A stretch of DNA of 64,000 nt. It comes from Gymnopus androsaceus JB14 (Eukaryota > Basidiomycota > Agaricomycetes > Agaricales > Omphalotaceae). Below, piece after piece: positions 59,423-64,000 of the stretch. The stretch is from assembly GCA_009733575.1 (NCBI GenBank), contig ML769568.1, positions 62,001 through 126,000 of the forward strand. The letters are read 5' to 3'. Under the pieces are notes generated by a model, which saw only the letters and a program-made list of their open reading frames with translations, was not told the origin of the DNA and ran no database searches. Numbering within the stretch: position 1 is the first letter of the stretch; every line of letters starts with the position of its first letter. A program made the translations under genes and the position numbers.

Positions 59423-59879
59423 AGTGATATTGATATACGAGTGAGTACAAAAGCGCGAGATACTTATACTTATATATGATGTCTGTGTGAATATCCCCGA
59501 CTCGAAGTGAATCCTTGTTTTAATTGCTTTACAAAGTGTTAATTACGGTTTTCGCTCTATTACCAACTGTCTTTACGATTTTACGGTTGTAGTTGTCTTT
59601 TCGTAGGCTCTTGAACCATCCGAAAATTGTTATTCAACAAATCATGATGACGAAACAGTACCATGTTCGGATAACGGCTGGATGTGAACCATCTATCATG
59701 TTCGGATACCGGCTGGATGTGAACTATCTCCAAAATTTGTTCAGTAACGCAATTTTGGCCAAAAAGAAGTTTGCGGAGAGCGTGATTCTCGTTCGTTCCT
59801 CTTCGAACTTTTACTGTGCAATAAATTTTCCTAGTCCATGTGGCTTGGGATAAGTATATCTATCAAAGACATATTCTAA
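59423..59879. other. upstream region of SDR copy 1
   Basis: Contains the promoter and a small local duplication: ATGTTCGGATA-CGGCTGGATGTGAAC occurs twice at about 59661-59725. No gene recognised. Confidence 0.5.
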
Positions 59880-60420
59880 TTGAAAGCAAAGAAATAAAAT
59901 CTTCCAGCACATAGAATACCTTATGGAACGGATAATTGAGTGTGGGAGGAGGGAGACTCGGAGTACTTAGTGCAATCAATTGTTCAGCATTGTGCAGCGT
60001 TAAAAACTTCAGTGTCAAGGAGGACAGTAGAGCTGCTAGGCGGCATTGGAAACCCAATACATCGCCAAGAAAGAAACGAGGATTTCTTCTATCATTACGA
60101 ACAGTGAGCTCCTCAAGCAGAGATGAAGTAAGAATAGAGCGTATTAGCCGCGTGTCTCAAAATGTTTTAGTTAAGACACTAAGCCTTACGTTTGCTCGTC
60201 GGGAAGACGCTCACGTCCTCATCCAGTGGTTGATTTTTTATCAAAAAGTTTTCCTTTTGAGGGACGAAAATTTTTGAGACACGCGGCTATTACCGTATAC
60301 GCTCTAATGTACATACACCGCGACCTGTTACTTCGTGACAAGTGATTGTGAGCGACTCCAATGAAGGCAAAACTATGAAGTCGTTGGTGATGAATCCGTT
60401 ACATGAAATCGTCCGATTAA
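59880..60420 (-). pseudogene. F-box fragment interrupted by a fold-back element
   Basis: 59940-60134 resembles the F-box gene at 51550-51735 (GTGAGCTC.TCAAGCAGAG.TGAAGTAAG). After the insertion at 60135-60306, 60345-60400 resembles 51778-51830 (GATT.TGAGCGACT...). The fragment lies in the same orientation and is not translatable. Confidence 0.65.
60135..60306. mobile_element. 172-bp fold-back MITE
   Basis: Ends TAGAGCGTAT and ATACGCTCTA are inverted copies, continued by the long inverted pair TAGCCGCGTGTCTCAAAA. The right arm has about 7 extra bases between the two blocks. It interrupts an F-box fragment whose similarity resumes on the other side. A TA target duplication is possible, as in Tc1/mariner-type MITEs, but a 5-bp TATTA around the inner arms cannot be excluded. 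Confidence 0.75.
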
Positions 60421-60498
60421 TTCCTTAAAAATACAGATTGTTATTCACAATTCCGAAATTCAACCCCACAGACGTTATTTTGTGGTATATATCATTGT

Positions 60499-61939
60499 CT
60501 ACCTCTTCGCTCCTTCTCCCTTGAACACTAGCCCCATTTCCTTCACAGCCAACTCAATCTCCCCCGGAAGGGTTTCCCACAAGGAAGAGCGTTCGGTATG
60601 CTCAGCAGTCCATCCAAACTCACTTGAAAGTCTTTCAGCGCGACAGAATTGGCTGGAGCCAAAGATCGTGTAGCCAACTGATGATATTATGCCATAGCGG
60701 GAAAGTGATAGAAAATTCAGGAAGCAATGTCAATCAGAGAATACTGTGTACTTACATGGCCCAGCAGAATCTGCAACTGATGCAGAGAAAGGCGACGAGC
60801 CGGGTTTGGAGATCAGACCGTTTTTAAAGAGTGTCTATAACAGTTCAGCGAAGAGCAAGAAATGCTTCAACTCGCAACTCACATCTCCAATAATCCCAGA
60901 GAATTCCGACATGGAAATCATATACTTTGATACCACGAAGTCTATAGGCAAAGATGAGCCTGTTATTACCTTGCGTATCAAGTGAATATTTTACTCACAA
61001 AATCCCCTCTCCCCTTCGCCGATAGTACTCCCATTTAAAGCTCCTTTGAGAACCGCTGATACTGCACTAGCAACGTCTTTGAGGTGAACAAAACCACCGA
61101 TGTTTCGTCCGGGGCCCCATGTGCCTATTTACGTCGAATTTCAGCCAGTACTGCATTAAATATATAAGGTGGGACTCATAACATGGATTGCGCACCAGAA
61201 TGACCTGCTTGTGCTGCAGTATTCACAAAGAGTCGATGAGGAAGAGAAGTTTTCTGGACTCCTGGCCCGATACCTACATATTTCAGAGTAAAATTTGTCA
61301 GCACATGCAAACTTAATACAGATCCTCAAGGATCTACGAGACCTCACGCACCATATATCAACCCTGGAAGTACGATCATTGTGCGTATCTCTCCTGTCTT
61401 GCTAGCTTCAACTATAGCCTCGCAAGCACGACTTAATAATTTGTCCTTAACATTGTTTAGGTTGAACTCCGTGTCTATCCAGAGCCGTTCTGGTGTGATG
61501 AGCTCGCCTCGAGCATTATCTCCGGCGATCCCTGTACCAGACATGTGGATATAGATGGGGGTCTGGGATGATTGCGAGGAATTGCTCCGTTGTTTAAGAC
61601 CATGGAGGATAGCTGTATGTATATACATACAATTTCGTCAAAATCGTTTGCAAAATACTCACCCGTAACACTGTCCATATCACCCGCAGCTGCGACATTG
61701 ATTACAATATCTGCTTTTGCCGCTTCTTCCTTGATCAAGCTTACATCCGTCAGACTTCCCTCGACCGTTTCGACCTTAGGATGCAAGGATTTCAACTGGG
61801 CTGTTTTACTGGGAGAGAGGTTTCGCGCAAGTGCGCAGATAGGAAAAGTGGGAAAATCGGCAGAGAAAGAGACGAGGACTTGGCCACCAACGTAGCCTGT
61901 AGCACCGAGGAGAAATATGGATAGTGACTGGGTGGACAT
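60499..61939 (-). CDS. NAD(P)-binding SDR/epimerase-like protein, copy 2
   Basis: Tandem paralogue of the preceding SDR gene with the same exon structure. The start at 61939 gives MSTQSLSIFLLGATGYVGG; an in-frame upstream ATG at 61957 is less likely because copy 1 begins at the equivalent Met. Then ADIVINVAAAGD, IYIHMSGTGIAGD, MIVLPGLIYGA and the C-terminal FCRAERLSSEFGW...GEIELAVKEMGLV. Stop at 60499-60501. Introns keep the same positions and phases as copy 1. Substitutions are scattered and the frames stay open, so both copies are probably functional. Confidence 0.82.
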
Positions 61940-62585
61940 TGTGATATTGGTATACACGTAAGTACGAAAGAATCCAGGAGATACTTATATATGATGTCTG
62001 TGTGAAGATTAGTACCCGATACTATACCTGAGCCTCTCACGACAATCCAAGTCTATCTTTGTAAGACAGATATCTATATTACTAAACTTTTCGCGGATAA
62101 CCGAAGTTCTCAGACCCGGCCGGCTATAGCAGCCCGATGAACTTCGATGACAATCGATCGAAGAATCGGCTGAACAGCGTTCGTGGCACTTTGATCGACT
62201 TCATCGTCAAAGCGTTGTCAGTCACTGAGGCGAGTGAGGCTGAGTCTATTCTGAGGAAATGCTTCATAATATTCACTCAATAACTCTAGCTTTGACCTTG
62301 TGAGAAAGATTTCAATGTTCAATTCAAATTTCAAGCGCACCGAGGAATTGTGAAATCTAATCTTTTAGCATGTACTGCATCAAGGTCGAATCAGGGTGAA
62401 GTGTATTCGTACATATCCAAGTTACCGGGTTATTCCTTCTGAAAGGGGGGCGAGGCTGCGAGGCTGCGATTCGAAGCCGGATATATATGCAAAATAGAGG
62501 TTGCACCTGTTAAGAATTGTATGATCAACTAAGTTTCCAAAGCTTATAAACAAGTTCATACAAGGCGTAATATTCCGAGCATTGC
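61940..62585. other. upstream region of SDR copy 2
   Basis: Promoter side of the SDR gene. No gene, RNA or repeat is recognised. Confidence 0.45.
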
Positions 62586-62720
62586 AGAAACCTCCCCAGA
62601 GTCACCTTCTGTAACCGCTGCAACCCGCCGCAATGAAACACCTACTCGTCGTTGATATTATTTGGCTCGTTATTCATGTATCGCCACCACCGGGTCGTGG
62701 TCATGGATGAACTTTCTTAA
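62586..62720 (-). pseudogene. F-box 3' end fragment
   Basis: Resembles 51230-51350 of the F-box gene (CACCTTCTGTAACCGCTG.AA, then ACTCGTCG.TGATAT and CGCCACCACCGGG/GGCCACCACCGAG). It is a third dispersed relic of the family. Non-coding. Confidence 0.55.
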
Positions 62721-62956
62721 GCGTTTCAGTTGGCTTGTTGCCAGTGCATTATTTCTAAATTCTATGGCGTGTCACTAGCTGAAATACTCTGTGCTGACTG
62801 CTGACGGACAATAATAGTCCTTGCTATTCCAGTGCCGACTGCGTTATAGATTTTAAACGCCAGCTAAAGCTTGTTCCATGAATTTTAGTGTATAATTTTC
62901 CTCTGGACACTTTGAACGAAGCGCGATGATACATAACTGATTCCTTACAATTTACA
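62721..62956. other. short intergenic stretch
   Basis: Nothing recognisable between the F-box relic and the 3' end of the next gene. Confidence 0.4.
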
Positions 62957-64000
62957 TCAGATATACATTCCGCCATCTACAGGCGCACTTCGCGAACCAG
63001 TCGGTTTAGAGTTCGCCGGTGTGTGCCAAGACGAGCCGGATTTTTCTTCAACCGCGACGAACAACAGTTTCTGCACATTGTTCATCATCGTTTCCGACCA
63101 CTGAAATTCGTCTTCCGAGAGATGCGAAAAGTCAGAACGCCCCAAGACTTTTGGCGCAGGCTTTGGAATACGAGGGAAAGGCAAAAGCAGCAGAGTTGCT
63201 TTCAAGTCGGTGCGTGGCAGAGATTGAACGTAGGACATAAGTGCAGCTGAGGTTGTGGAATGGATAAGATTAGGTGGAGCAAAGCGCTCAGCGGATGATG
63301 ACTGCGTGCAGAAGTTAGTATGTCAGAAATAGCTCAATGGGACGAGGAGGAGGCATACGATCGCGGGGTTGATTTGATGAGTTGATAGATATCGGATTGG
63401 GGCATCTTGAATTGCGATGGGTTCTGAAGAGACATATGTTGGCGTCGGGTATGTGTCGAGAAGTGCAAGGCTATTAGAGAAATTAATCTGCAAATCGGTA
63501 TCCAAGAACTGTTTCAAGTACCTAGCCGGTTTTAGCTGATCGATCAAGGCCTCAGCATAAGGATGCATGTAGACAACGGGTAGTCTAGCAAACGTTTCGG
63601 ATACTACGATCGTAGATTTCGACCAGGACGGATTGAAAATCAAACCAACCTAAAGCGTAGCATGAGACCAAGGAGTAGATGAGAGAGCATCTGCACATAC
63701 TTGAGTTTCGCCAACGTAAATTGCACCACTTTGTTTTTCGAGTGAGCAACCTTTGCCCCAGTATTTACCTGCATCTCCGAACGCCAGAATCAGCTGGGTG
63801 ATTCGATGGGATTCTGCCTACAATTTTGATTTCCAGAGGAGAAAAGTTATCCGAGGAAGATTTCTGATCGAGGGGATTGTATTCATCCTCTTCATCTGAT
63901 TCTACAGCGTAACGCGGGGGAGCAGAATCTGCGAGAGGATCGACATCCTAATAACTCTCAGATTTCGGAGGTTGAACAGAACTTCCAAAGCTGACCATGG
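62957..64000 (-). CDS. probable proteasome assembly chaperone 1-like protein (partial)
   Basis: The 5' end lies near or beyond the window edge. Readable parts in order are DVDPLADSAPPRYAVESDEE, a short stretch to LEIKIVG, then in the +1 frame LILAFGDAGKYWGKGCSLE and GAIYVGETQ. After an intron come VGLIFNPSWSKSTIVVSETF, LALLDTYPTPTYVSSEP and STHQINPAI. A last exon (SSSAERFAPPNLIHSTTSAA ... MSYVQSLPRTDLKATLLLLP) ends at 62957. The frame changes near 63803, and an in-frame TAG near 63948 may mark an intron end. Overall layout (acidic N-terminus, LLDTY core, late PPNL helix) recalls fungal PAC1/PSMG1 proteins. This is a tentative family call without a search. Confidence 0.45.

Overview
The window looks like the nuclear genome of an agaricomycete basidiomycete. 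Introns are short (about 45-65 nt, GT-AG) and interrupt nearly every gene. It carries NACHT-ankyrin NLR-like genes with the short N-terminus usual in mushrooms, a Plavaka-type DNA transposon, and single-copy genes with fungal orthologues: myosin II, an H3K9 methyltransferase, WASP, sphingolipid C9-methyltransferase and Yif1. Species cannot be named from this alone.

Layout: (1) 0.4-4.8 kb, a plus-strand NACHT-ankyrin gene whose repeat region has lost its reading frame in several places. (2) 5.8-16.5 kb, a divergent housekeeping pair: a chromodomain-SET histone H3K9 methyltransferase (minus) and conventional myosin heavy chain (plus). (3) 17.2-33.4 kb, a nested transposon island. An old plus-strand Copia fragment was split by a full-length minus-strand Copia element with 363-bp LTRs and a GTTAT target duplication. 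Next to it is an 8.3-kb Plavaka-like DNA transposon carrying three genes, and then a 1.03-kb hAT-like non-autonomous element with an 8-bp target duplication. (4) 34.8-43.8 kb, a giant NACHT-ankyrin NLR gene with about 70 near-identical 33-residue repeats and recent higher-order duplications. (5) 44.7-57.2 kb, WASP, sphingolipid C9-methyltransferase, Yif1, a broken F-box gene with a decayed second copy, and a large arrestin-domain gene. (6) 58-62 kb, a tandem pair of NAD(P)-binding SDR-like genes separated by an F-box fragment interrupted by a small fold-back element. (7) 63-64 kb, the 3' part of a gene resembling proteasome assembly chaperone 1.

How the pieces relate: the two NLR genes flank the transposon island and share architecture. 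One is decaying, the other expanding by whole-repeat duplication. The transposons carry CpG-transition damage, including six of seven LTR-LTR differences and in-frame TGA codons where CGA is expected, which points to methylation-linked silencing. Separately, many ordinary genes contain single-base frame breaks that are mostly +1. This looks more like assembly insertion error than biology, so the affected genes are annotated as genes with the breaks noted.

Most interesting items: the higher-order repeat structure of the giant NLR, the multi-gene Plavaka-like element with long palindromic subterminal arrays, and the CpG-biased decay of the transposons. Exon boundaries were read by eye from splice signals and protein continuity and are approximate.
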